In this document: positions 49,516 to 63,193 of the stretch, piece after piece
Layout of the letters: the number at the start of each line of letters is the position of its first letter
How positions within the stretch are numbered: position 1 is the stretch's first letter
From: Heterocephalus glaber
Taxonomy: Eukaryota; Chordata; Mammalia; Rodentia; Bathyergidae
DNA: 64,000 nucleotides
Direction: 5' to 3'
NCBI RefSeq assembly: GCF_000247695.1
Contig: NW_004624801.1
Location: forward strand, 310,001-374,000
The notes under the pieces: generated by a model
What the model was told of the DNA's origin: nothing
The model's input: the letters and a program-made list of their open reading frames with translations, nothing else
Database searches by the model: none
Position numbers and translations under genes: made by a program

Positions 49516-52115
49516 GCCCAAAGCCTGCCATCCACGATGAAGGGAGGCCACAAGGCTCACTGAAGAACTAACACACTACAGATTACACAGATGAAATGCT
49601 TATTGCAATCATAGTGTTAAGAAGCAATAATGTGAGGCCTGATCCTATGATGCACATGGTATTTTCAGAGTCCAATTGTCTCCTTAATGTGAGATAAATG
49701 AAATCTTCCAGAGTATGACAGAGGAGGTAAATAATAACTCACTTGACCTAGACATATGAGCTTCTAAAGAACAGTGCTACTTACTGTTATTTGTTTTAAC
49801 AGATTTGATGGAAATTGTCAATTATAAATGGAAACAATAAACACTGAAATATTAGTGAATAAATGTGATTTTGTTGTATATATAAACATATTAACAGTTG
49901 AGAACATACAGGAACCTCCTTAACCAGAGGTCTTTCTCAGCTATTCACAAGGCATAAATTCAAGGACTAAGGCATTTAAAGCTAAAACAGACGCCATCAA
50001 TATATATCTTGAATTTTTTTTACCCAGAAAGAAAACTGACCAAGAAAAGGTACCTTCAAATTCAGCATCTGTTCATACTATTTCAAAAATACATCTTTAG
50101 ATGTGTTAGCTCATATTTGCTTTCACTTTACATATATTTTTAACAACCTTAGTTACATAACTTCTCAGCCCAGTGCAGAGTAGAATCAACAAATTAGAGT
50201 TTCCTGATAGCCCGACAAGATTCAAAGAATATTTTTCAAAAGCAAAAATGTGAAGACTCCCACTGGTAGAGAAGGAAAAACAAGCAGAAGTGTTTAAGTA
50301 AGTTTAGGCCAGGGTCTCTTAATTTAGAGGAAGTGTCTGTGCTATACCCTGATAGGATGTCTGCAATGCAGGTAAAAATGAAAGAGCTTATATTTATTAT
50401 AATTATACTAATTCATTATTCAGGTCACATTATAGTAAAAACATTCTGTTCCTTTTATTCATCATTCAACTGACATTTATGGAGGCTTATCATAAGACTT
50501 ATCAGACTTATCTATCTGGTGAAATGCAAGGCAATGAGGACATAAAGATAAAAAAGACATTTCCTGATTTTTCCTGATTTTTGAATAGCCCACCATTGGT
50601 ATGTAGATGCAGCCATGAAAAAAATTTTGTAGTAGTTAGACAGAAAACAAGATTTCTCTGCTACAAATAGGTACTGAATGCTACAGGAGCATTCAGTCAG
50701 AGCTGCTTAAGTACAATAATTCAGAGAAAATGACTCCCACCCAGATGCATTTCAATCATTTCGACAAGCCATGGTGCAAGATGTTGCATTCCCAGGCTTG
50801 CCAGACCAGTATGGCGCTAGTGCTGTGATGCACACTGAGCTTAGGGAATTAAGTTCTGCTGCCTCACAGCTAAGGGTGTCTGCAGAGAGAGACATACGGT
50901 AAGGCTATGCCATCCTCAGAAACAGTTTCTCATTCATACACATCATTTCAACTAGGTAGAAATATCTGGACAAAATGGTCATTTTAAGGGCACTGACTGG
51001 ACAGAGGCAATTTTGTCTCTTGGTGTGTTCTTAGCATCCTTAACACCACTACATATGGTAAAATTTTGTGCATTTTAAATCTTGTTCACTTGAATATTTC
51101 ATGTGTGGATTGTTTGTCCTCTCAAGCAGAAATTTTATTCTCCTAAGGGAGAAAAATGTTTCTTGTAGGGGTTCCTGACTCCCATATCAACTAGCACAGA
51201 GTTGAAGTCCAAAGTAGTTATTCAGCAAGTATGTTCATTGAATTTAATATGGAGATTACCAAAGTGGTCAGTAAAGTTGCATAATTTTTAAGGTCAAATC
51301 TATTTTCCAATAGGTACATTTATATTAAATGCCTTAAAATATCATACTTGATAATGTTGTTCTCATAGTAGCAGATTGCAAACTCATCCTGACTTCATTT
51401 CACGCCAATATGATGATTTATTTATTATTTAGTACCTCTGATTACTACTCAGCAGATCAGTACATAGATATTAATACCTAGTAAATACAAATTTTAGAAG
51501 CTTTTCATTTCTTATTGTGAACTTGAACTGTATACACACATATGGGAATTTGGAAAATATATTTAATTGTTGGAAATCTTTACATAAATGGAGAGGAAAG
51601 ATTTTTGCTCCTAGTGAAGCAATCACCTTCTACGTGACAGAATCATTCACGATCTGACTGCAGAGCTAGATTGTGACTAATATTTGTCCCTAAAATTATA
51701 GGTGGTTACCATGGAGGCAATTTCCTTGGAAAAATTTAATCCACAGATGGATCCTAGCCGGCAACTACAATGGTGTCCAAAACTAATAGATATTTTTGCT
51801 AAATAAGGCCTGACTCAGCCAAAACAGACAGATTGACAAGAGAAATCTGTATCATACACTGCTCCCCACAAAGCACATGTATCCAAGTCCTAATGCTTTG
51901 GCACACTACAATTTTCCTAGTAGGAACATAATGAAAAGTCATTTATTAATTAAAATGCTTTTGCATATTGTTTCTTTTTAGAATGCAACAATGGAGCTAT
52001 ACAACTGTATCACACATATACAAAGGTTTAATTACAAAATATTATCTTTGTGTTCCTTTAAATGATTAGGGTAGATATTCTATTCAGACTGGGAAGCTGC
52101 TGATTATTAGATCTT
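49516..52115. other. intergenic DNA, possible L2 remnant near 50455-50600
   Basis: Mostly unrecognised AT-rich DNA. CATTCAACTGACATTTATGG and GGCAATGAGGACATAAAGA near 50.5 kb resemble antisense L2. No gene is supported. Confidence 0.35.
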
Positions 52116-52119
52116 TGAC

Positions 52120-52205
52120 TGTTTTTTTTTTTGGTACCAGGGATCGAACTCAGAACCTTTCTCTTTTGAGGCAGGCGGCGGTGCCACTGAGCTAAATCCC
52201 CAGCC
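52120..52205 (-). mobile_element. ID-type SINE
   Basis: A poly-T start, GGTACCAGGGATCGAACTCA and CCACTGAGCTAAATCCCCAG. No clear flanking duplication was found. Confidence 0.9.
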
Positions 52206-52879
52206 AGAAGCTGCGTATTTTTAACACCCTTAATTTTTCACGAACGTTCTTCTTAAATATACATAAGCCTTCCTGCATATCACCCAAACCATGAAAGAAA
52301 GGGTGAGAGAGACTCTGATGGCTAATGACAAAGACTGGGATGCAACCATTGTGTGCTTCCCATGGCTAAATTTATACCACTAAACATAATAAGCATAACT
52401 TTGTGCTCATTTCTTTAATGAATTTCTTCTGCCATATGAAACTATCTTGGCCTGTGGTGTATTTATTTAAATTTGACTATTAAAGCAAAACAATTTCAAT
52501 CCAAGTTTCAGAAAAAAATAGCATCTCCTTCTTGATAACTGATTTTTCAACAGAAGTCATTACTTGGGGGAAAAACAGTGTCACTTCTCTGAATTCATAT
52601 GGCCTGGAAAATGTTTAGCCATCTACAGATGCCCTAATTGAATCTTAGTAAAGAAAGTCTCAAAATGATTGATTTTCTTTTCCCATTTAGCCTTAATACG
52701 TTTTAAGGCATTCATTGGATCCTCAGCTTTTTCCTTAGAAGAAATCCAAGAGGCAGCTCATGTCTGAGGGAGCTTTTGAAGTGGACTGAACTGTTAATTT
52801 ATTCTCCATCATTTGAGTAACAGAGCTAATTTGCCTATCTACAGATTCCTTTAGCTTTAGGATACATCCTGGATTCTTT

Positions 52880-53882
52880 TTGTTTAATTAGTACTGTTTG
52901 TAGAACATGTTTATGCTCCTTGTGGGGAATTGGTGCATATATATAACACATTTTAATTCCTTTTTCATTCTCTTTCCTTCTCCTTCCTTCATCTTTCAAT
53001 CTTTTCCTCATTTGAGAAAGCCCTATATCCCTATTTCCCATTTATCTATCTTTTATTTTTCTCTTTATTTGTATTTTGGGTTTGTCATATATGAGATGCC
53101 AAGTGATATTTAGCTTGTGTGTCTGATTTATTTCACCTGACATTATGATCTCAAAGTGCATCCATTTCTCCATAAATGACTGGAGATTATCTTTCTCTAT
53201 TATGTGTAAATGCCACAATTTCTTCACCCATTAATCTGTTGATGGACATATAAGTCGTTTTCAAGATTAAGCTATTATGAACTGTGCTGCAATAAATATG
53301 GATATGCATGTATCTCTGTAATACATATCTTTAACTCTTTTGGGAAGATACCTAGAAGGGGAATAGTTGAATCAAAGGGAATTACTAGTTTTAGTGTTTG
53401 GGAAAACTCCATACTGATTTCCATAGTGGTTATAGTAGTTTACATTCCCTTGAACAATTTAAAAGGGTCTCTTTTTCCCTCTGCAGCCTGGCCAGCATTT
53501 GTTATTACTTGATTTTTCTATAACAGCCATTCTTTCTGGGGTGAGGGGGAATCTCCATGTTGCTTTAATTTTCATTTCCGTAAAGGCCAGAGATGCTGAA
53601 CGTTTCATCAAATATTTATTGACCACTTGTACTTTTTCTGTGAAGTTTCTGTCCATTTCACTTGTCTATGTTTTCATTGGGTCTTTTATTTTGGGGGGTC
53701 TAATTTTTAAAGTTTTTTTTATATTCTAGATATTGGTCTTCTGTCTGAGGAGTAGCTGGCAAATTTTTTTTCCTATTCTGTACACTGTCTTTTCACTTTC
53801 TTGGTGGTTTCTTTTGCCGTGCAAAAGCTTTTTAATTCGATATGATCCCATTTATTGATTCTTGCTACTATTTCCTGTGTAA
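52880..53882 (-). mobile_element. 5'-truncated L1, antisense
   Basis: Reading on the minus strand, the segment gives the same L1 3' region as at 5.9-6.4 kb. Examples are ATTCTTTCTGGGGTGAGGGG near 53530, and ATTGGTCTTCTGTCTGAGGA and GCAAAAGCTTTTTAATTCGA further upstream in L1 coordinates. It ends about 0.8 kb before the KCNJ2 CpG island. Confidence 0.85.
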
Positions 53883-53884
53883 CC

Positions 53885-54719
53885 GGGGTTCTGGGTTCTT
53901 ACACATTAATGACCTAATAGCTTTTATAGCAGACCTCCCTTGTGTGAGACAGCATTTCCACTTACAAGGTTTCAGAAGGCCACAGGGTTTGTGACGGGGC
54001 TTGGTATACGGCATAATCTCACAAATGAGACGGAGAGCGAGGCCCCCGGGCTATCAGAACTCTCACAGTATGTGCACGACTTATTCTACACCCGTTTAAT
54101 TTAAGCATCTTGCTCGGTGCTGGGAAATAAGGCACACTTGGTCTTTCAGCAAGCAGCGAGTGCAACACCCAAGCGCATTTCAGCAGCACCTCCTAGGGGC
54201 CACGTGAGGAAAGGAGACCAGGAGGTGGGCAGACGCGGAACGCTTCCTGGAATTGCCAGTTTCACCTCTCCTATATGCCAGCGTGCACCCCTCTGTACCG
54301 CCCAGTACGCCAGCTAGTTTGCTGAAGTACTCTGGTGACTCAGTGAGGCCTTTAGAGGTCTAAATAAACTGCTACCCATTCGACTGCTTGAGGAAATAAA
54401 CATTAAGAAACACAGGGACTGCAAACTTAGCGGAAGAAAAGACTCCTAAATATAGCTCATCCCTGAAGGGCACGACTTAGTTATGATACCGAAAGCCTGA
54501 GATAACACGCACTCAACACCCACACACCCACACGGAACAATGTAGACATTTCCAGGGTCTGACCCCGCGGAAAGCACTGAATTCGATTTTTAGGGGTCCA
54601 CACGCTCTCCTCTGGCTGCTGGGAGCAAGGGCTGGGAGGCGCTGCTGCGAGGGCAGAGCCGAGTTTCTGTAGGAGTTGCTGTTCCAGAGAACTCATTACT
54701 GTCAGTTGTTCTGACTTTA
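53885..54719. other. KCNJ2 promoter-proximal upstream DNA
   Basis: Unique-looking sequence rising in GC toward the CpG island, with an E-box CACGTG at 54201-54206. No repeat and no convincing gene. Part of it may be transcribed as a divergent RNA. Confidence 0.4.
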
Positions 54720-55348
54720 GATCATCCGAGCGTGCGGAGCGGTGGTGGAGAGAAAGATCGAGGGAGGACAAGGCGAGAGAGAGCGAGACGCCCGCCCCGC
54801 GGAGACGGCTCGGCTCTCGAGGAGTCCTTTGCCAACAGGCAGCGGAGAGCCAAGCAGCAAGCACTGGCCACACTCGCGCCTGGCGACCCCGCTAGGTACC
54901 GTCTTAGGGGTTCGACCTGTCCCCCTCTTCTTCCTCGGCTGCTCCGCGCGCTGCAGGTCCTGCAGGGGGTCCGGGGTTCGAGGTAGGGGAGAGGGAAACG
55001 TGGCCTGCTGGACTTGCAATCCTTGCCTGCAGCAAACGTCTGGCCCCAGGCACCTTGCAGGCCCCTGGAGGCGCCGGCACCGCACAACGGCCCCCCAGGA
55101 GGGGAACCGGAAAGTGGGCTCAGCGAGGGGTAGGAAGCTTTGCCCAGGCTTTGCAGAGGCTGCACGCAGAACCCGGCCGCGGAGCTTCCCACCTGCTGCT
55201 TTCCCTACCCGGCTGCAACTTCCTCCTCTCCTGCCCGGCCGGACTCCCCGAACGGGCTCCCAGGGTGGAGGAGGAAGCGGCGGCAGGTTCCCTCCGCTGG
55301 CAGCTGCTGGGGCCGCGGGTGAAGCATCCTCCCCTCCTCGCGGGCTGC

Positions 55349-55376
55349 GATTGGCCGGCAGCGGCCCGGGGGCGGA
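55349..55376 (+). promoter_or_regulatory. CCAAT box (reverse) and GC box of the KCNJ2 promoter
   Basis: GATTGGCC at 55349-55356 is an NF-Y-type inverted CCAAT motif. GGGGGCGG at 55368-55375 is an Sp1-type GC box. They sit about 20 nt apart and about 220 nt before the exon 1 donor, a normal spacing for a TATA-less CpG-island promoter. Factor binding is inferred. Confidence 0.6.
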
Positions 55377-55399
55377 GCCGGCAGGGCCGGTATCGCGTG

Positions 55400-55596
55400 G
55401 ACCGCCTCAAAAGAGCCCAGGATATTGCAGAGCGCACTGGAGCGCCTGGCAGCGCGCAGCCTTCCCGGCGCCGGCAGGCTGGGTCTTGGGGATTCTGCTT
55501 TGCTTCGGGTCACTCACTTTACAATCCACTGGATCTCACATGCCTCGGTACCTCCCACTTCCACTCCATGTCTCCATGCTCCTGTGCCAGCAACAG
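55400..55596 (+). other. KCNJ2: KCNJ2 noncoding exon 1 (5' end approximate)
   Basis: The exon ends at a consensus donor, CAG|GTAAGG (GT at 55597-55598), just inside the 3' part of a CpG island. KCNJ2 is known to consist of one noncoding exon plus one coding exon about 5 kb apart, and this spacing fits. The transcription start is not visible directly; it probably lies shortly after the CCAAT and GC boxes near 55350-55376. The exon contains ATGs at 55540, 55568 and 55576. Confidence 0.75.
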
Positions 55597-56983
55597 GTAA
55601 GGACTGCTGTGTGCGTTTTCTGCCCTCCTTTCCTCTCGCTGGCCGTGTGTCCCGGGGAGGGGACTCGGGCCACCGTTCCCTGCCCTGCCCTGGCCCTGCT
55701 GCTCCAGAGGTGCCCAGCTGTCATGCTCCTGTAGCGCTGTCTCACGGTTCGGAGTCCTAGCTCGTGTCTATGCAGTTTGTGTGCGCCCCAGAACATCCTC
55801 AAGAGCTAAAAATACTGAGACACGCTTGGAACAGTTGAGCAACAGAAACAGATTTCGCTGCAGCATCTGTTTGTGCTCATAACTTCCAATGCACCAGCTG
55901 TAGCGAGATACAGGGTTTGGAGGCAAGGGCAAGAGGCTGTCTTGATTCTCCTTCGGAGGGGGCCGAAGAAAGGTGGTGGTGGTGGGCGGTGGGAGGTGCG
56001 AGCGGAGCCTCGGTCTCAGATCTTGGCAAAGCTTGGGGCTCAGCACTCTTCTAGATCCCTCAGTCTTGGCTGGGGAGTGGGGGTGGTCGTGGCTTCAAGT
56101 ATAGCTTCCAGTTCCAAACAGAGCGAACATCTCAAAGTTATTTCTCTGGGGAAGGAGCAGGAGCCCGAATTGGATTTCAGCCTGAAGACCGCAAAACTTT
56201 CACATGATATGTCTCTGGCCTAAGCGATTTGTTATTCTTAGTAATCATGGTGTAAATGCCCAGCTTGAAGATAGCGGTGGTTTTAGGGAAGCAAAGAAAC
56301 AAAACGACTGGATTCTGCAAACATAAAAAGATTGCATCATAACTTGAATTCACCATGACAGTTGAAAAAAATAGAGATAGAAAATGGGTAGTTCGGTGTC
56401 TGTGAGGGTCAGCCAACGAGTAGCACAGTAACTAAGATGAGGCTGTGAATTTTAGATTTACATAAACTCAGAATGTACCTGTTAGGAAATAAGGTGTTGT
56501 TTGAAAACCTGTTGTGATATGCAAAGAATGCATATTGTTTTCTGTTCACATTAATAACCAACATGCTGACAGATTTGCTCTTGGTAACCGCTGTTGTATA
56601 TCCACTTTACACTTGTTAACGTCTTCCTTTACCTTTCCAAATGTTTTATCTATATTTGCCAAGGTCCAGAATAATCCTGATGCTCAGGAGGGAGAGCTGT
56701 TACTTCATGTATGGTGGGGTTGAGGTCAAGGTCATTTTACTTTCTGCCCCTTCCCCTCATATTTTGGTGGCACTTAATTTTTTATACTATTGGTGTTCTT
56801 AAGGAATACTCGTTTTACACTCTTGGGAATTTTTTTTTTTTATTTTAAAGAACGTAATCTCTCTACATCCTTCAGTCTTTCTAGTTGTAGAATCTCTGGC
56901 TAGCTGGAGAGTCCTTGTATGACTTTTGAATAGTCTGAAAGATTGTCCGCATCTTTACCTGAACTGTGCCACAATTTCTGAGT

Positions 56984-57014
56984 TAAAAAAAAAATATATA
57001 TATATATATATATT
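56984..57014. repeat. A-run plus (TA)n in KCNJ2 intron 1
   Basis: An A run followed by about 11 TA units. Confidence 0.9.
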
Positions 57015-58014
57015 GTTGTTTACCAAATGTGCTTTTTGAGCATATGCAAATATTAAGCATTGCTGTGTGCATTCTGGAGCATGAAGGTTAGAGACCATGC
57101 TCACGTGGATGGATGGGTGTTCCCCCCTTCTGTTTTCCCCTTCTCCTCCCCCTTCTGTTTACTGAGCTTCCAAGAGGTTGCTTTGCTAGCAGTTGTGCTC
57201 ACGTAGCAACTTGTGCCCAGAGCACACTCAAGCTGGTCTATATGGCGTCAGCTGGGGAATAGCTGCTCTAAACACTCATTAGCAGACCTCTCTCAGCCCA
57301 GTACACTTTTGCTATTTCCTTTTCTTAGTCAGAAACTTTCTTATTCACTGCATACCAAGACCATAGTATGAGACCCAAGTTATTCTTATTATTCTTCATT
57401 CCAATTTTTCATATGGCCCATTGGAATTATCCCGTATATAGTAAAATCGATTTAGATGACCCTATTTGTACCATGTGATCTCCTTGACCTTGTATTTGTC
57501 CACCGCGCTCTCTCTCCCTCAACATCTACCTAAGATTGAAGCACTGAACTATTTTTTTCCATTGCTTATGCTTAATTTTGGCTCAGTCTATAAATAGTCT
57601 TAACATGAACAGCAGCACATGTAGCCTTTCAATTTCCCAGAAATACTTTTTACATCAGTGGTTATGACCTGGGTAAAATGATTATCTATGTCCACTGAGT
57701 TTACATCCAGGCCCTTAAATATTTGGGCTGAAAGAGGAATTTATACATCGTTCATCAAATCAAATACCACTTCAGAGCAACAGTTATCAAAAAGTCCCAG
57801 ATCATTTACTATTCTCATCTCTTCTTAATCAACTCTTTGTCCAAATATTATTGGGAATAAAGTGGCATGGGAGCTTCTTTTTTTATATAAAAGCTTTATC
57901 CAGATGTTCATGAAATGGTCATTTCTAGTGAGAGAAGAATGGGAGAAGAAATTTTCTTGTCTAAATCCTCAGGACATGTGGCAGGTTAACGGCGAAGGTG
58001 ATCTTTGTGGTGGA

Positions 58015-58048
58015 TGATAAGGTAATGTGCCTACACATTACCTTATCA
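58015..58048. other. perfect 15-bp inverted repeat in KCNJ2 intron 1
   Basis: TGATAAGGTAATGTG (58015-58029) and CACATTACCTTATCA (58034-58048) are exact reverse complements with a four-base loop, CCTA. The function is unknown. Confidence 0.9.
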
Positions 58049-60531
58049 GAATTTGGCAAGTTCTAGACTTTTGCTATAACACCAACTCCACAAAAGTCTT
58101 AATACACATAATGTGTGGGCACCTATACACACACAAATCTGTTTAGGGGCATATCTGTTTGAAGTGACAAAAGTTTCTATTTTGCCAAAAAAAAAAAAAT
58201 CCTCTTTTTCCTTTTCCAGGAAAAATGGTAAAATTTCTAAATGATGCTCCACATGTGGAACAAATTCTGTCATTAGCATTGGAAATAAGACAATAATAGT
58301 CACTCAATACAGGCTATTTTCACGGTTCTAAATGCGGAAAACTATTCATAGGAAGCTGGTATTGTGTGATTTGTGGAATTCAAACAAATGTCCTGGGGTC
58401 AAGATTTTTGGAAAGCCATAATTCAGCCTTTAGTTTTCATATGGTTGTTACGTTTTAATCTAGAAATGATGCAGAAATAAGTTCCAAGCATTTGAGACTG
58501 TATGCTCGTGGCCCCTAATGGTAACTGATGAGAGGATTGTTTTGAATCATAAAAATGAAATTTCCTGGTGTCAGCTTATAATAAGAGTTTCCAAAATCAA
58601 TCAGATTTCAAAGATATAAGCATTATTTTCAAAAGCTCCCACTCATTTGGTAAAATACACCTGCATTTGGTATTTTCTTGCTGTGTCTGTCTCTGTGTAG
58701 AAGTGCTTGACTGTTTCATGTAAGCCAAAAAAGCTGAAATCATTGTTAAAAAAATTCTTTCCATGTCCAGGATCTAGAACCCTGAAGAATAAGATTCTTT
58801 TTTCTTTTGTCCAAGTGCAAACTTCATAGCAAGGCAGACAAAACATTGAGCAGGTGGAAGGTTGAGAAAGCACAGTAACTTCTTTTTATAAAGTAATTCA
58901 AAGGCACTTTCAAATCGGGCATCATTTAGGTGTCAAAAGCTGCCAAAATGTAACACACATTGCAATTTTCACAGATGACTAATCTCAGGAAAAATGTGTT
59001 GGGGCACATTCTTGCATAATAACTTGGATATAGAAGAAGAAGTCGAGAGATTGTAACAAGCCATTTCCAGAGACAATGCACTTTCCCTCTTTTTAAAGGG
59101 ATGCACGAAAACGGGACAAGTAGTTGCTTTATTTGTTTGCAGCTAGCGTGGCTGAGCATGGGTCTGCTACCTGTTTGTCCTTCATGTGACTTTGGGGAGA
59201 AAGAAGAAGTGGTGTTTCCATAATCAGATCTTCAACAGATTTCTGATTCTTCCTCTGTGTTGCTCATTGTCCCACCTTAAATGCAAGAAGTGAATTTGAT
59301 TGTTTGGAAAGTTGAGAATCATTTTAGTTCTAGGCTATATTAGCTTTGTTAATAAACATTTGACAAGGAAAACACATGCATCGATTTTCTCACAGGCTTT
59401 TGTTAGACAAGGGAAAAATAGTTTCTTTTTAGCCAAGATGGAAAGTTTAAGCAAGTAGATAGTTTTTTACCTAGGGGAGAATGAGGCAATAAGAGAAGAC
59501 TGCAAACTGCTGTTTGCTCATGTTATGTGAAGGTGAGTGCCTTCTCCATAGGAACCTATGGCAAACAACCGGGCTTGAAGTGAAAGTAACCTGACTGTCA
59601 TTTATGAGCTATTGTGATTACAAAGTTGTCTCTGTTTGAAGGAACACAGCATTGGACCCACATAGAATGAGTTACGGCCTTCTCTAAATCTGCTAAAGAC
59701 CTGGTCCTTTGGCACAAAGGTGCTTACTTCCTAGTCTGTCATTACACATGGCAATCCCATCTCTGGAGAATTTCAGGGCTCTTATTCCTAGGCAACAGAA
59801 TTGCTCCCTATCCCCCAGAGCAAATCTGTGTCTTCAAGTCAGAATCACTTGCACTAACAGAGATGGTATCAGACAGTTCTGCACAGTGGCTGTTTACGGT
59901 GTGCAGAGTAATGGAGCAAGTCCAAACGGTATCCAGAAGTAAGGATCCATTCCAGACCATTTTAAAGGCTGTGTGCTCAGTTATATCACTGAAACAAAAT
60001 AGTATAGGTTTCCTGCTGTCAACCTTGTCATCAAGGGCTCCAACACTCTCCTGGGATGCATGTGTAACTCAGTTAAGCTCAGTGCTGCACTCATATGAAA
60101 TGTGGTCTAGACATGTCCTAGTTCTAAAAGCTCTGTGGCAGTTCTTAAAATCAGAAAGTCATTCTCCTGTTTAGTAACTTGAGAAAGAAGCAAGCCGGGA
60201 AAGCAAAAGAGGAGAGTGGAGCTAAGAGCCAGACCTGGAAAATGAAATATTCTAGATCAGTGGGAAAAAGAAAAGGAAAGAAAAAGGGACCTCAAATTTT
60301 GGTTGAATGATTAGCACAGATAACTTGTCTACGTTTAACACCTGTACGCTTTTAAATAAAATTTTAAAAAAATCTTTCTAGGTGACAAAGACATTCAATT
60401 CAATGCAATTCAATGAAAAGCACATTTATATTTGATTCTGTGTTTTTCTTAGGATAGGATCTGTTGGCTAAAACAGTAGGACTCCACTAAAAATTACTTC
60501 TTTTATAATTCCCAAATCTCTTTTCTTGCAG

Positions 60532-62030
<1,499 letters not shown>

Positions 62031-62602
62031 CTGAGCAGTTCGTTCTCTGGAATATTTGCTTATCTACACAGTCTGTTGCTCAGAGGCCCGAAACAGTTAC
62101 ACAGACGACGGTACTGGTCAGGAGGTGGGGCAAGGCAGGTGGCCACAGGGGACTGAGGCTAGCACAAGTGATTTCAAGAAAGAGTGTTAGCCCGATGATT
62201 GAAGTGAAGGACTCCACAGGCCTCAGCGTGACTCAGTGGCACATATACGTTATAGACTAAGTTATGGGTTTTTAATGTATTGTTTTGTGTTTTTACAAAA
62301 CTTGAATTTGCAGGCAAGCCTCGGTTGGGTATTTGACTTATCCAGGACGCTTCTCTTTAGGGAACAAGAATGTTTTTAATGGCATAACAAAGGCAAGACT
62401 TTGCCTTCATGTTTGAAAAGCTGCTAACTACATGAACACAAATTGTATTTTTGTTGCAGTGTAGGTTTTCTTTTATGTAATTTAAAAGTCAGTGTTGAAC
62501 TTTGCTGAAAGCTCATGTTGCACTGCGAGTGGCAAGTATTTGGCTATTAACTGCCAAAATGAGAGCCTGATTTTCTGAGGCCAGTAATTTGTTTGCTACA
62601 AT

Positions 62603-62606
<4 letters not shown>

Positions 62607-62649
<43 letters not shown>

Positions 62650-62683
62650 CCTCTCTCTCTCTCCCCTCTCTTTTTCTCTCTTT
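62607..62683. repeat. (CT)n microsatellite in the KCNJ2 3' UTR
   Basis: About 15 CT units followed by interrupted CTCC and CTTT units, some 580 nt after the stop codon. Confidence 0.95.
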
Positions 62684-63185
62684 GGTTACATAAGGGCATT
62701 ATGTAACACTAGCCAAATGGTAGCCTCTGAGTTTTTTGGGTTTTATTTTCCTTTCTCTCCAGGATATTAATGGGTTATCTCAAATTTTAAGTTAGACTAC
62801 CTAAAGTGAATACCAAAGATAATGCACATTTTTGCACAATGGAGCTTATACTAAAAAGAAAAGAAAGCCCCACCGGTTGCCTTGAAATCAAGAGACAATA
62901 ACTTTGAACCTCAGCAAAACCTTGAAATGCCTGTTCATTTTGCACCTTATTCAGAAAACTGAGCATCAAAACAGAGTCTAGTAAGGGTAGTGCTTTTTAA
63001 ACTTTGTCTTTTTCATGTACCCTTCTTACTGGAAGAGGAAGAAGAAATGGAAGGTACAATTCACCCACATCCACACAGTATCCATACCTTTTCTTTCCTG
63101 CTGTAGGTAGTGCTGCCCAGGTGAATACATAAAGCAAGCAATGATGATAAACTCTTAGATTTGTCTGGACTTTTCCCTTTTTTGC

Positions 63186-63193
63186 ACATTCCA
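63186..63193 (+). promoter_or_regulatory. miR-1/miR-206 seed match in the KCNJ2 3' UTR
   Basis: ACATTCCA is a full 8-mer target for the miR-1/206 seed. Repression of KCNJ2 by miR-1 in heart is described in the literature. Function at this exact site is inferred. Confidence 0.5.

Larger units (their letters stand above)
54720..55760. promoter_or_regulatory. KCNJ2: KCNJ2 CpG island and promoter region
   Basis: This is the only long GC- and CpG-rich stretch in the window, and it ends over KCNJ2 exon 1. Near the inferred start are a reverse CCAAT box (GATTGGCC, 55349-55356) and a GC box (GGGGGCGG, 55368-55375). No TATA box is evident. An E-box CACGTG lies upstream at 54201-54206. Long open frames on both strands here (up to 330 codons) are expected from GC richness and are not credited as genes. 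In human an antisense lncRNA (KCNJ2-AS1) starts near this promoter, so a divergent transcript is possible, but nothing in the sequence proves it. Confidence 0.8.
55597..60531 (+). other. KCNJ2: KCNJ2 intron 1
   Basis: The intron is 4,935 nt from GT at 55597 to AG at 60531, with a pyrimidine-rich acceptor (CTCTTTTCTTGCAG). Its first 200 nt are still GC-rich; the rest is AT-rich and poor in recognisable young repeats. It holds an A-rich (TA)n tract near 56985-57014 and a perfect 15-bp hairpin at 58015-58048. Scattered short ORFs show no family resemblance that I can recognise. Confidence 0.8.

Noticed and set aside
54742..55734. 330-codon open frame over the CpG island
   Set aside because: It has low-complexity Pro/Arg/Gly-rich content expected of GC-rich DNA, crosses the KCNJ2 exon 1 donor, and shows no domain. 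Overlapping open frames on the minus strand are similar.
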